Shown: positions 7,442 to 15,567 of the stretch, in pieces
How positions within the stretch are numbered: the first letter of the stretch is position 1
How the letters are laid out: each line of letters opens with the position of its first letter
Assembly (NCBI RefSeq): GCF_900104115.1
Contig: NZ_FNJM01000005.1
Coordinates: forward strand, 169,191-233,190
Reading direction: 5' to 3'
From: Clostridium gasigenes
GTDB taxonomy: Bacteria > Bacillota > Clostridia > Clostridiales > Clostridiaceae
Length of the DNA: 64,000 nt
The notes under the pieces: generated by a model
Told to the model about the DNA's origin: nothing
What the model saw: the letters and a program-made list of their open reading frames with translations, nothing else
The model's database searches: none
Translations under genes and position numbers: made by a program

Positions 7442-8221
7442 ATGAATATAGTAGTTTGTTTAAAACAAGTTCCAGATACTGCAGCAGTTAAAATTGATCC
7501 AAAAACAGGAACTCTTATTAGAGAGGGTGTTCCTTCAATTATAAATCCAGAAGATAAACATGCATTAGAAGAGGCTTTAAACATAAAGGAAGCTACAGGA
7601 GCTACAGTTACAGTAATAAGTATGGGACCTCCTCAAGCACAAAACGCTTTAAGAGAAGCATTATGTATGGGTGCTGATGAAGCAATACTTATAACTGATA
7701 GAGCATTTGCAGGAGCTGATACATTAGCAACTTCAAAGGCACTAGCAGGAGCTTTAAAGAAAGTTAAATATGACATAATATTTGCAGGAAGACAAGCAAT
7801 TGATGGAGATACAGCGCAAGTTGGACCAGAAATAGCTGAACATTTAGATATTCCTCAAGTAACTTATGTTCAAAATGTTAAAATTGAAGAAGATGGTTTG
7901 TTAATAAATAGAGCATTAGAAGATGGATATGAACTAATAAAAGTTCAAACTCCAGTACTTTTAACTGCAATTAAAGAATTAAATGAGCCAAGATATATGA
8001 ATGTTCAATATATATTTGATAAAGCTGATAAAAAGATTACTATATGGTCAGCAGATGATATAGAAGTAGATAAAGCAGAACTTGGTCTTAAGGGATCACC
8101 AACTAAGGTTAAAAAATCAATGACTAAAGAATTAAAGGGTGTTGGAGAATTAGTTCAAGAAACACCTATGGAAGCTGCTAAATATGTTTTAGCAAAATTA
8201 AAGGAAAGACACTATATCTAG
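7442..8221 (+). CDS. etfB: Electron-transfer flavoprotein, beta subunit
   Basis: 259 residues starting 13 bases after bcd, with an AGGAGG-type site in the gap. The N-terminal MNIVVCLKQVPDT and the IFAGRQAIDGDTAQVGPEIAE block are typical of EtfB; the latter binds a flavin or nucleotide phosphate. In bifurcating Etfs this subunit carries the FAD that receives hydride from NADH and splits the electron pair. It works with EtfA and Bcd encoded on either side. Confidence 0.95.
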   Translation: MNIVVCLKQVPDTAAVKIDPKTGTLIREGVPSIINPEDKHALEEALNIKEATGATVTVISMGPPQAQNALREALCMGADEAILITDRAFAGADTLATSKALAGALKKVKYDIIFAGRQAIDGDTAQVGPEIAEHLDIPQVTYVQNVKIEEDGLLINRALEDGYELIKVQTPVLLTAIKELNEPRYMNVQYIFDKADKKITIWSADDIEVDKAELGLKGSPTKVKKSMTKELKGVGELVQETPMEAAKYVLAKLKERHYI

Positions 8222-8242
8222 TAATTATAGGAGGGGAAAAAG

Positions 8243-9250
8243 ATGAATATAGCAGATTATAATGGCGTTTGGGTATTTGCTGAGCAAAGAGGCGGAGAAC
8301 TTCAAAAAGTTTCTCTTGAAATACTTGGCGAAGGTAGAAAAATTGCTGATAAATTAGGAGTTAAATTAACTGCTCTTTTACTTGGTGATAATGTTAAGGC
8401 TTTAATAGAAGATCTTGGAACACATGGTGCTGACGAAGTACTAGTTGTTGAAAGTGAATTATTAAAAAATTATACAACTGATGGATATACTAAGGTTATC
8501 TGTGACTTAGCTAGAGAAAGAAAACCAGGAATATTATTTATTGGAGCTACTTTCATTGGTAGAGATTTAGGACCAAGAGTCGCAGCTAGATTATCAACTG
8601 GTTTAACGGCTGACTGTACTGGATTAGATGTAGAAGGTGAACATGGGGATCTTTTAGCTACAAGACCAGCTTTTGGTGGTAACTTAATGGCTACAATTGC
8701 TTGCCCAGATCATAGACCACAAATGGCTACAATAAGACCAGGAGTTTTCACAAAACTTCCAAAATCAGAAGCAGAATTTGTTACTGAAATAGTTGAAGTA
8801 AACTTAGTAGATAGTGATATAAGAACTAAGATTATTGAAATAGTTAAGGAAAACAAGGATATAGTTGATATTGGTGAAGCTAATATAATAGTATCAGGTG
8901 GTAGAGGTGTTTCAACAAAAGAAAACTTCGAACTATTAGATGAGTTAGCTGAAGTTTTAGGTGGAACTGTCGCAGGTTCAAGAGCAGCTATAGATAATGG
9001 TTGGATCGATAAGGCTTACCAAGTTGGTCAAACTGGTAAAACTGTAAGACCAAACATCTATATAGCGTGTGGAATATCAGGAGCTATACAACATGTTGCT
9101 GGTATGCAAGATGCAGATATGATAATAGCTATAAACAAAGATGCAGGAGCTCCAATTATGAAAATTGCAGATTATGCAATTGTTGGAGATGTAGCTAAGG
9201 TATTACCAGAGATGATATCTCAAGCAAAGGCTATGAAAGACGCTGAATAA
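8243..9250 (+). CDS. etfA: Electron-transfer flavoprotein, alpha subunit
   Basis: 335 residues behind GGAGGGG. The C-terminal FAD domain is clear: GSRAAIDNGWIDKAYQVGQT, then IYIACGISGAIQHVAGM and INKDAGAPIM. The N-terminal half has the EtfA alpha/beta fold with no extra ferredoxin domain. It forms the EtfAB heterodimer and passes one electron towards Bcd. A gap of 233 bases, long for this operon, separates it from hbd. Confidence 0.95.
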   Translation: MNIADYNGVWVFAEQRGGELQKVSLEILGEGRKIADKLGVKLTALLLGDNVKALIEDLGTHGADEVLVVESELLKNYTTDGYTKVICDLARERKPGILFIGATFIGRDLGPRVAARLSTGLTADCTGLDVEGEHGDLLATRPAFGGNLMATIACPDHRPQMATIRPGVFTKLPKSEAEFVTEIVEVNLVDSDIRTKIIEIVKENKDIVDIGEANIIVSGGRGVSTKENFELLDELAEVLGGTVAGSRAAIDNGWIDKAYQVGQTGKTVRPNIYIACGISGAIQHVAGMQDADMIIAINKDAGAPIMKIADYAIVGDVAKVLPEMISQAKAMKDAE

Positions 9251-9483
9251 GCAGTTATAGTTAATTATTGCACATATTAATTTATGAGAATTAATAGGGA
9301 TATTCGATTAGAAATACTCTGTATATATGGTTAAATTATAGGATGAGGAAGTAGGATTTAGGGTAAGGGAGCGGAAAGAAAATAAACTGAAATCTGACTA
9401 ATTATTTTTTGAAGTTCCTTAAGTACTACTTCCTCAACTAGGGATAGATGTAGATAAATTTAAAATTTAGGAGGGTATATATT
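9251..9483 (+). other. Structured non-coding spacer between etfA and hbd
   Basis: No gene is visible here. A small hairpin (ATTAATT/AATTAAT) lies near 9275-9294. A long-range stem, TGAGGAAGTA at 9343-9352 with TACTTCCTCA near 9426-9435, encloses about 73 nt with further complementary segments (GATTT/AAATC, and AAGGGA with TTCCTT). The segment ACTAATTATTTTTTGAAGTTCCTT resembles the right half of the inverted repeat at 4295-4330. It may be a processed or regulatory leader for hbd; function is unknown. Confidence 0.35.
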
Positions 9484-10332
9484 ATGGAAAAAATATTTGT
9501 ACTTGGTGCTGGAACAATGGGAGCTGGAATAGTTCAAGCTTTTGCACAAAAAGGACATGAAGTTATAGTTAGAGATATAAAAGAAGAATTCGTTGAAAGA
9601 GGAATAGCTGGAATAAATAAAGGTTTAAGCAGACAAGTTGCTAAGGGCAAGATGACTGAAGAAGCTAAAGAAGAAATACTTTCAAGAATATCAGGAACTA
9701 CAGATTTGAATTTAGCTGCAGATTGTGACTTAGTTGTTGAAGCAGCAGTTGAAAATATGAAGATTAAAAGAGAAATATTTGCTGAATTAGACCTTATCTG
9801 TAAACCAGAAACTATCTTAGCTTCAAATACTTCATCTTTATCAATAACTGAAGTAGCATCAGCTACAAAAAGAGCAGATAAGGTTATAGGAATGCATTTC
9901 TTTAATCCAGCTCCAGTTATGAAATTAGTTGAAATTATTAAGGGAATGGCTACATCACAAGAAACTTTTGATACAGTTAAAATTTTATCAATAGCTATTG
10001 GAAAAGAGCCAGTAGAAGTTGCAGAAGCTCCAGGGTTTGTTGTTAACAGAATACTTATTCCTATGATAAACGAAGCAACAGCTATATTAGCAGAAGGAAT
10101 AGCTTCAGTAGAAGATATTGACACTGCAATGAAATATGGTGCTAATCACCCAATGGGACCTTTAGCACTTGGAGATTTAATAGGATTAGATGTTTGCTTA
10201 GCAATCATGGATGTTTTATACAGTGAAACAGGAGATACTAAGTATAGAGCTACTAGTCTTTTAAGAAAGTATGTTAGAGCTGGATGGCTTGGTAGAAAAT
10301 CAGGTAGAGGTTTCTACGATTATTCAAAATAA
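9484..10332 (+). CDS. hbd: 3-hydroxybutyryl-CoA dehydrogenase
   Basis: 282 residues, the usual length; AGGAGGG precedes the ATG. The N-terminal Rossmann motif is [22 protein letters not shown] and [15 protein letters not shown] hold the family's catalytic Ser/His region, and the helical dimerisation domain has [11 protein letters not shown]. It reduces acetoacetyl-CoA to (S)-3-hydroxybutyryl-CoA, the step before Crt. It may be transcribed with the upstream genes or from its own leader in the preceding spacer. Thiolase is not encoded in this window. The 196-residue open frame on the other strand is a shadow. Confidence 0.96.
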   Translation: MEKIFVLGAGTMGAGIVQAFAQKGHEVIVRDIKEEFVERGIAGINKGLSRQVAKGKMTEEAKEEILSRISGTTDLNLAADCDLVVEAAVENMKIKREIFAELDLICKPETILASNTSSLSITEVASATKRADKVIGMHFFNPAPVMKLVEIIKGMATSQETFDTVKILSIAIGKEPVEVAEAPGFVVNRILIPMINEATAILAEGIASVEDIDTAMKYGANHPMGPLALGDLIGLDVCLAIMDVLYSETGDTKYRATSLLRKYVRAGWLGRKSGRGFYDYSK

Positions 10333-10348
10333 GATCATAAATATAAAT

Positions 10349-10394
10349 AAGAGCCATATTTCAATTAGTTTATTGAAATATGGCTCTTTTTAGT
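10349..10394 (+). terminator. Terminator of the crt-hbd operon
   Basis: A 17-bp stem, AAGAGCCATATTTCAAT with its complement (10349-10365 and 10372-10388), has a 6-nt loop and then T5. Confidence 0.93.
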
Positions 10395-10500
10395 TGGTAA
10401 TTTATAATATAAAGTTATTGTAGTAAAAAAATATTTAGAAAATTCAAATTTATATGATATAATCTTCGATAAGATATATCAATTAGAAGGAGGGAAACTT

Positions 10501-11454
10501 ATGGACTTTAAAGAGGTTATTTTTAAAGCAGATAAAGTTATAATAAAAGAAGTAAAGAATTTTAACATAAAACAAATATTAGAGTGTGGGCAATGTTTCA
10601 GATGGGAAAAGATAAGTGATACAAATTACATAATAGTTGCCTATAGTAAGGTAATAGAAGTGGTGCAAAATGACGATGAAGTTACAATACTAAATACTAA
10701 TGAGGAGGATTTTAAAAAAATTTGGATTAAGTATTTTGATTTAGAAACAGATTATAGCACTATAAAATTAGAACTCGCAAAAGATGAAATTCTTAAGAAA
10801 AGTGTTCAGTATGGATATGGAATTAGAATATTAAATCAAGATTCCTTTGAAATGTTAATAAGTTTTATAGTTTCAGCAAGAAATAGTATTCCTTCAATTA
10901 TGAAAACTATTAAGAAGATGTCAGAGCAATGGGGAAATGAAATTGAGTATAAAGGAAAAAAATATCATACATTTCCAACTCCAAATGCTATTAAAGAAGC
11001 TAGCCTAGAAGAAATTCAAGGTACAGGTGCTTCGTTTAGAAGTAAATATATAATAAGCACAATAGAAAGAGTAAATGGAGCTATAGAATTAAAAGAAGAT
11101 ATGGTTCTTAATCCAGATAAATATAATTTTACAGAAGAAACTAGACCAGAAATATTAGATTATGATTTAGAATATATAAAGAATTTAAATGATGATTCGT
11201 GTCATATAGCTTTGCAAAAATTTATGGGCGTAGGAGCAAAGGTTGCAGATTGTATAATGTTATTCTCAATGGGGAAACATTCATCATTTCCAGTAGATGT
11301 TTGGATAAAAAGAGCAATGATTCACTTTTACGTGGCACCAGATGTCACTTTACCTAAAATGAGAATATTTGCAAGAAATAAATTTGGATCACTTTCAGGT
11401 CTTGCACAACAATATTTATTTTACTATGCAAGAGAAAATAATATTAAGGTTTAG
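10501..11454 (+). CDS. OGG1-type 8-oxoguanine DNA glycosylase / AP lyase
   Basis: 317 residues behind GGAGGG. The N-terminal part FNIKQILECGQCFRWEKI matches the beta-domain start of OGG1/AlkA-like enzymes. The helix-hairpin-helix with Gly-Pro-Asp-type motif reads LQKFMGVGAKVADCI, followed by FPVDVW. By comparison with OGG1, K247 is the Schiff-base lysine and D266 the activating aspartate. It removes oxidised guanine from DNA and nicks the strand. It stands alone after the crt operon terminator. A 3-methyladenine activity cannot be excluded, but the Lys-Asp pair favours a bifunctional glycosylase. Confidence 0.88.
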   Translation: MDFKEVIFKADKVIIKEVKNFNIKQILECGQCFRWEKISDTNYIIVAYSKVIEVVQNDDEVTILNTNEEDFKKIWIKYFDLETDYSTIKLELAKDEILKKSVQYGYGIRILNQDSFEMLISFIVSARNSIPSIMKTIKKMSEQWGNEIEYKGKKYHTFPTPNAIKEASLEEIQGTGASFRSKYIISTIERVNGAIELKEDMVLNPDKYNFTEETRPEILDYDLEYIKNLNDDSCHIALQKFMGVGAKVADCIMLFSMGKHSSFPVDVWIKRAMIHFYVAPDVTLPKMRIFARNKFGSLSGLAQQYLFYYARENNIKV

Positions 11455-11566
11455 TGTTTAAATAAAAATGTTAATAATTTATAATTTAAGTCATATTAAT
11501 AAAGTAGAATGTTAATTATAAAAAAATGTATGAGAGGATAATTAGAAAAGGGGGAGTAGGGTAATT

Positions 11567-12127
11567 ATGAAATATTTAATAGCTATAGTCTTATTAATAG
11601 TAATTTCTTTTATATCAATTTTAGTTACAATGTCTTTAATAAATAAAGATGATAAATTAAAGGATAATTTTAAAGCCTCATCCGTATTTATGGTTGTAAC
11701 ATTACCTATAATATCATTAGTTGGAGGCATATTATTTCTGATATTTAAGTTAATCGCAGTTATAATGAAACTACAAGCCTCTACTTTTGCAATATTTATA
11801 GTTGCAATAGCTGGAGAGGTTAGTATATTTATATGTGACTTTATAACTAAAAAAATAATGATTGGAATAAGTACTAAATATTTTGCTAGCAAATATAAAA
11901 ATAAGGAATTAACAGAAAAAGAAATGATGATAATCTTAGAAAATAAGCAAAAGACATTTAATATATATAGTTTAGTAATAATGTTTTGTATTAATATGAT
12001 TATATACTTTATGGTTATGATTGCTACATCGGTTGATTACACTGCTACATTTTTAATTATTATTTCTATGATAAGTTTATTTACTTATAAGGTATTATTT
12101 AGAAAAAATATAACTACTGGTAATTAA
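11567..12127 (+). CDS. Hypothetical integral membrane protein
   Basis: 186 residues, not recognised. AGGGGGAG precedes the ATG at an acceptable distance. About five hydrophobic stretches are visible: residues 2-24, 38-60, 70-90, and two in the last 60 residues. A charged cytosolic loop with KNKELTEKEMMIILENKQK lies between helices three and four. No catalytic motif or signal peptide is evident. It sits between the glycosylase and the sugar cluster, closed by its own terminator, so it is probably a single-gene unit. Confidence 0.65.
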   Translation: MKYLIAIVLLIVISFISILVTMSLINKDDKLKDNFKASSVFMVVTLPIISLVGGILFLIFKLIAVIMKLQASTFAIFIVAIAGEVSIFICDFITKKIMIGISTKYFASKYKNKELTEKEMMIILENKQKTFNIYSLVIMFCINMIIYFMVMIATSVDYTATFLIIISMISLFTYKVLFRKNITTGN

Positions 12128-12152
12128 CTGCTTAAAAATAAACTGTAATAAT

Positions 12153-12206
12153 AAAAACAAATAGAACTACGATTTTTTATGAAAATCGTAGTTCTATTTG
12201 TTTTTA
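12153..12206 (+). terminator. Terminator before the amino-sugar cluster
   Basis: A stem of more than 20 bp (AACAAATAGAACTACGATTTT and its complement) spans about 12153-12205 and ends in T5. An A-rich 5' side would also let it work on the other strand. Confidence 0.9.
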
Positions 12207-12270
12207 AGGCATAAATTAATATTATGCCTTAAAATAAAAGAAAAAGTGTATTATAAATTGAAAAAAAGTA

Positions 12271-12320
12271 TTGACAAGATAAGTGAAAACTTTTACAATA
12301 GAGACAAGTGGTAATTACCA
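12271..12320 (+). promoter_or_regulatory. PTS operon promoter with GntR operator
   Basis: TTGACA (12271-12276), a 17-bp spacer and TACAAT (12294-12299) are followed by the perfect palindrome TGGTAATTACCA at 12309-12320, which covers the likely start site. The same 12-mer recurs before the GntR gene (14659-14670), so it is very probably that regulator's operator. Confidence 0.85.
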
Positions 12321-12378
12321 ATAACGAATAAGTCTAACTGGTATTGAAAGTTAACTTTTAATTTTATGGAGGTGCAAC

Positions 12379-12855
12379 ATGGCAAATATATTATTGACAA
12401 GAGTAGATAATAGATTAATTCACGGACAAGTTGGAGTAACTTGGGTAAATCATTTAGGCGCTAATTTAATATTAGTTGCTAATGATGAGGTATCAAAAGA
12501 TACAATACAACAAAGTTTAATGGAAATGGTAGTTCCAGACTGTATAGCAACAAGATTTTTTTCAATAGAAAAGACTATTAACGTAATTGAAAAAGCATCA
12601 CCTAAACAAAAAATATTTTTAGTATGTAAAACACCACAAGATGCGTTAAGACTAGTAGAAGGTGGCGTGAAAATAACGGAAATCAATATTGGTAATATGC
12701 ATTTTAGTGAAGGGAAAGAACAAATATCATCAACAGTTTCATTAGATGAAGATGATAAGAAGACTTTAAGAAAATTACATGAATTAGGAGTGAAAATAGA
12801 ACAAAGAAGAGTTCCAGATGAAAGGGTGGAAGTAGATTTATTAAAACATATTTAA
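12379..12855 (+). CDS. agaV: PTS system mannose/sorbose-family IIB component (GalNAc/galactosamine type)
   Basis: 158 residues behind GGAGG. The start reads ILLTRVDNRLIHGQVG, the family's phosphorylation site with H15 as the phospho-accepting histidine. It takes phosphate from IIA and passes it to the sugar during uptake by IIC/IID. The PTS pieces are split around the regulator: IIB-IIC-IID here, IIA at 16778. Specificity for N-acetylgalactosamine or galactosamine is inferred from AgaS and the tagatose-bisphosphate aldolase downstream, not from the protein itself. Confidence 0.85.
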   Translation: MANILLTRVDNRLIHGQVGVTWVNHLGANLILVANDEVSKDTIQQSLMEMVVPDCIATRFFSIEKTINVIEKASPKQKIFLVCKTPQDALRLVEGGVKITEINIGNMHFSEGKEQISSTVSLDEDDKKTLRKLHELGVKIEQRRVPDERVEVDLLKHI

Positions 12856-12948
12856 AATATCATTAATAAAATATTTCTAGTTTAAATTGTGTTTATTTTA
12901 AATTAATATATTTAAAAAAAACAATTAATAAAAGGGGAGGAAAATTTT

Positions 12949-13713
12949 ATGTTTGTACAGGCGTTATTAATCGGTATCTGGGCTGGTATTGCTGGTATTG
13001 ATATGTTTGATGGGTTAACTCACATTCATAGACCACTAGTAACTGGGCTAGTAATTGGACTTATTTTAGGAGACATGAGAACAGGACTTATAGTAGGAGC
13101 TACATTAGAATTAGTATGGATGGGTATGGTACCTTTGGCAGGTGCACAACCACCAAATGTGGTTATAGGGGGTATAATTGGTACAAGTATAGCTATACTT
13201 GCTAAATTAGAACCGGCAGCAGCGGTTGGTATTGCAGTTCCTTTTGCAGTAGCAGCACAAGCTGGTATAACTTTATTATTTACAGCATTTTCTCCAGTAA
13301 TGCATAAAGCAGATAAATATGCGGCTGATGCGGATACAGGGGGAATAGAAAGAATTAATTACATGGGAATGGCAATATTATTTATATCTTACTTCATATG
13401 TGGATTTTTACCAATATTCTTTGGTGCAGATAAAGCAGCTACAATTGTTGGAATGATACCAACACCTTTTATTGAAGGATTATCAGTAGCAGGTGGAATG
13501 ATGCCAGCTATTGGGTTTGCAATGTTATTAAAAATAATGTTAAAGAAAGAGTATGTTTGCTTCTTAATAGGTGGGTTTGTACTTGTTACATGGTTCAAAA
13601 TATCAATAATAGGACTTGCTTTAGTAGGATTAGCTATAGCCATGTATGATTATTATGCAAGTGAGAGTAGAGGAACACAAATAGTGAAGGAGGAGTTTGA
13701 AGATGGAATCTAA
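12949..13713 (+). CDS. agaW: PTS mannose-family IIC membrane component
   Basis: 254 residues after GGGGAGG. It is highly hydrophobic with about seven membrane segments. The family signature GATLELVWMGMVPLAGAQPPN is visible around residues 50-70 (in part: LELVWMGMVPLAGAQPP). It forms the sugar channel with IID. Its 3' end overlaps the next gene by 11 bases, which suggests translational coupling. Substrate assignment follows from the cluster. Confidence 0.88.
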   Translation: MFVQALLIGIWAGIAGIDMFDGLTHIHRPLVTGLVIGLILGDMRTGLIVGATLELVWMGMVPLAGAQPPNVVIGGIIGTSIAILAKLEPAAAVGIAVPFAVAAQAGITLLFTAFSPVMHKADKYAADADTGGIERINYMGMAILFISYFICGFLPIFFGADKAATIVGMIPTPFIEGLSVAGGMMPAIGFAMLLKIMLKKEYVCFLIGGFVLVTWFKISIIGLALVGLAIAMYDYYASESRGTQIVKEEFEDGI

Positions 13714-14542
13714 TTATCAATACAAGGATACTAGTACACCAAAAGTAATTACTAAAAAAGATTTAAATAAAATGGCATGGCGTTCATGTTTGTTACAAGC
13801 TTCTTTTAACTTTGAAAGAATGCAAGCTTGTGGACTTGTATATTCATTGATTCCAGGTTTAAAGAAAATTCATAAAAATAAAGAGGATTTAGGGTCAGCG
13901 ATGACCGATTATATGGAGTTCTTTAACACTCATCCGTTCTTAATTACATTTATAATGGGACTTGTAGTAGCCATGGAAGAAAATAAAGAAGATAGAAATA
14001 CAATTAGAGCAATAAAGATTGCGACAATGGGACCTTTAGGTGGAATCGGAGATGCATTATTCTGGTTAACAGCGCTACCAATTTGTGCTGGTATTGGAAT
14101 ATCATTAGCTCAAGAAGGTAACCCAGCAGGACCTATAGTCTTTTTGGTATTATTTAATGTAATACATTTTTCTTTAAGATTTGGTTTGATGAAGTATGGT
14201 TACAACACTGGTGTTAGCGCTATTGCAACATTAAAAGAACAAACTAAGAAAATTTCACATGCAGCTTCAATATTAGGGTTAACAGTAGTTGGTGGACTTA
14301 TAGCTTCAATGGTTACCTTAAAAACTCCTTTAGTTTTAACAGCAGGAAAAGCGGTAGTTGCAATTCAAGCAGATGTTCTTGATAAACTTATGCCAAACTT
14401 ATTACCTCTTTTATATACTTTATTAATATACAAATTATTAAAGAAAGGATATTCACCAATTAAGTTAATATTCTTTACAGTTATACTAGGTGTAGTAGCT
14501 AAGTATATCGGAGTGTTCTTTGTTGGAGTGAATATATTATAG
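13703..14542 (+). CDS. agaE: PTS mannose-family IID membrane component
   Basis: 279 residues from ATG 13703, chosen over the TTG at 13697 because GAAGGAGGAG lies about 8 bases upstream of the ATG. Family landmarks are the N-terminal SCLLQASFNFERMQACG, then IATMGPLGGIGDALFW, and C-terminal hydrophobic helices. IID is found only in mannose-type PTS permeases, where it completes the translocation channel with IIC. A terminator follows before the regulator gene. Confidence 0.9.
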   Translation: MESNYQYKDTSTPKVITKKDLNKMAWRSCLLQASFNFERMQACGLVYSLIPGLKKIHKNKEDLGSAMTDYMEFFNTHPFLITFIMGLVVAMEENKEDRNTIRAIKIATMGPLGGIGDALFWLTALPICAGIGISLAQEGNPAGPIVFLVLFNVIHFSLRFGLMKYGYNTGVSAIATLKEQTKKISHAASILGLTVVGGLIASMVTLKTPLVLTAGKAVVAIQADVLDKLMPNLLPLLYTLLIYKLLKKGYSPIKLIFFTVILGVVAKYIGVFFVGVNIL

Positions 14543-14558
14543 AAATTTAAAAAAAATT

Positions 14559-14600
14559 GGACTATGCCAAGGATAAAAGGCGTAGTCCTTGCTATTTTTA
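14559..14600 (+). terminator. Terminator after the IID gene
   Basis: A 10-bp stem, GGACTATGCC (14559-14568) with GGCGTAGTCC (14579-14588), is followed by an interrupted T stretch. It ends the first PTS transcript at least in part; the regulator has its own promoter. Confidence 0.75.
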
Positions 14601-14620
14601 AAAAATGTCTTAAAAAGTAA

Positions 14621-14670
14621 TTGACAATATATAATGAAAGATTTAGAATAAATACAAGTGGTAATTACCA
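14621..14670 (+). promoter_or_regulatory. Promoter and operator of the GntR regulator
   Basis: TTGACA (14621-14626), a 17-bp spacer and TAGAAT (14644-14649) are followed by TGGTAATTACCA (14659-14670) about 10 bases downstream. The layout is the same as at 12271-12320, with ACAAGTGGTAATTACCA shared. This indicates autoregulation. Confidence 0.85.
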
Positions 14671-14749
14671 TTATAAACAATTAATATAAATTAGTTTTTA
14701 ATTTTTGTATAAATATAGTTTATATGAAAAAGTATAAGGAGATAAGAAC

Positions 14750-15481
14750 ATGGAAATCATTGATAAGAGTTCTAGAACACCATTATATTCACAATTAATG
14801 GAAGTATTAATAGGTAAAATAGAAAAAACAATGGATGATAATGATCAATTGCCTTCAGAAAGAGAAATTTGTGAAACTTATGATTTAAGCAGAACAACAG
14901 TGAGGCAAGCATTAGATGAGCTAGAAAAGGAAAATTATATATATAAGATTCATGGGAAAGGTACATTTATATCACCAAAGAGATATAATCAAGATTTAAT
15001 ATCTTTTTACTCGTTTACAGAAGAAATGAAAAAAGCAGGTAGGAAACCAAAGTCAGAGGTTATAGGGTTTGAGCTAAGAGAATCAGGAGAAAAGCTAGCT
15101 AATATATTCAAACAAAATAAAGATGATCTTGTTTATAAAATAACTAGAATAAGAAAAGCAGATGAAATTCCTATGATGTATGAAGTAACATACTTACCTT
15201 TTGGAAGGTTCGAGGAATTAACAAAAGAAAAATTAGAAAAAAATCCAATGTATGAAGTATTTTTATCAGAATATAATGCTAGGATAACATCAGCAGAGGA
15301 AGTTTTTGAGCCTATTCTTACAAATAAATTAGAAAGTGTCTATTTAGGAATTAAAGAGGGTTCGCCAAGTTTGAAAATAGAGAGGTTCACCTGTGAAGGC
15401 AGTAAAATAATAGAGTATACTGTAGGAATAGCAAGAGGGGACAAATTTAAGTATAGAGTTCAATTAAGTAATACAAAATAA
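14750..15481 (+). CDS. GntR/HutC-family transcriptional regulator of the amino-sugar cluster
   Basis: 243 residues behind AAGGAG. The N-terminal winged helix contains LPSEREICETYDLSRTTVRQ and the wing KIHGKGTFI. The C-terminal half is a UTRA ligand domain of the HutC subfamily (FYSFTEEMKKAG ... YEVTYLPFGRF ... RGDKFKYRV), the type found in NagR/DasR/AgaR regulators that bind amino-sugar phosphates. The two TGGTAATTACCA palindromes fit this family's operators. It probably represses both PTS and catabolic transcripts until the sugar phosphate accumulates. Which phosphate it senses is inferred. Confidence 0.88.
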   Translation: MEIIDKSSRTPLYSQLMEVLIGKIEKTMDDNDQLPSEREICETYDLSRTTVRQALDELEKENYIYKIHGKGTFISPKRYNQDLISFYSFTEEMKKAGRKPKSEVIGFELRESGEKLANIFKQNKDDLVYKITRIRKADEIPMMYEVTYLPFGRFEELTKEKLEKNPMYEVFLSEYNARITSAEEVFEPILTNKLESVYLGIKEGSPSLKIERFTCEGSKIIEYTVGIARGDKFKYRVQLSNTK

Positions 15482-15531
15482 AATGCTAAAAAAAAATATA
15501 GAAAAAAAGAAATAAAAAAATTTATAACAAC

Positions 15532-15543
15532 TGGTAATGATGA
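15532..15543 (+). promoter_or_regulatory. Possible half operator upstream of agaS
   Basis: TGGTAATGATGA keeps the first seven bases of the TGGTAATTACCA operator and lies 25 bases before the agaS start codon. It could give weak local control or be chance. Confidence 0.3.
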
Positions 15544-15567
15544 CATTAACAGTATGGAGGAGTAAAT

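Noticed and set aside
9534..10124. 196-residue open frame on the minus strand inside hbd
   Set aside because: Shadow of hbd. The composition follows the reverse complement of Ala/Glu-rich coding sequence.
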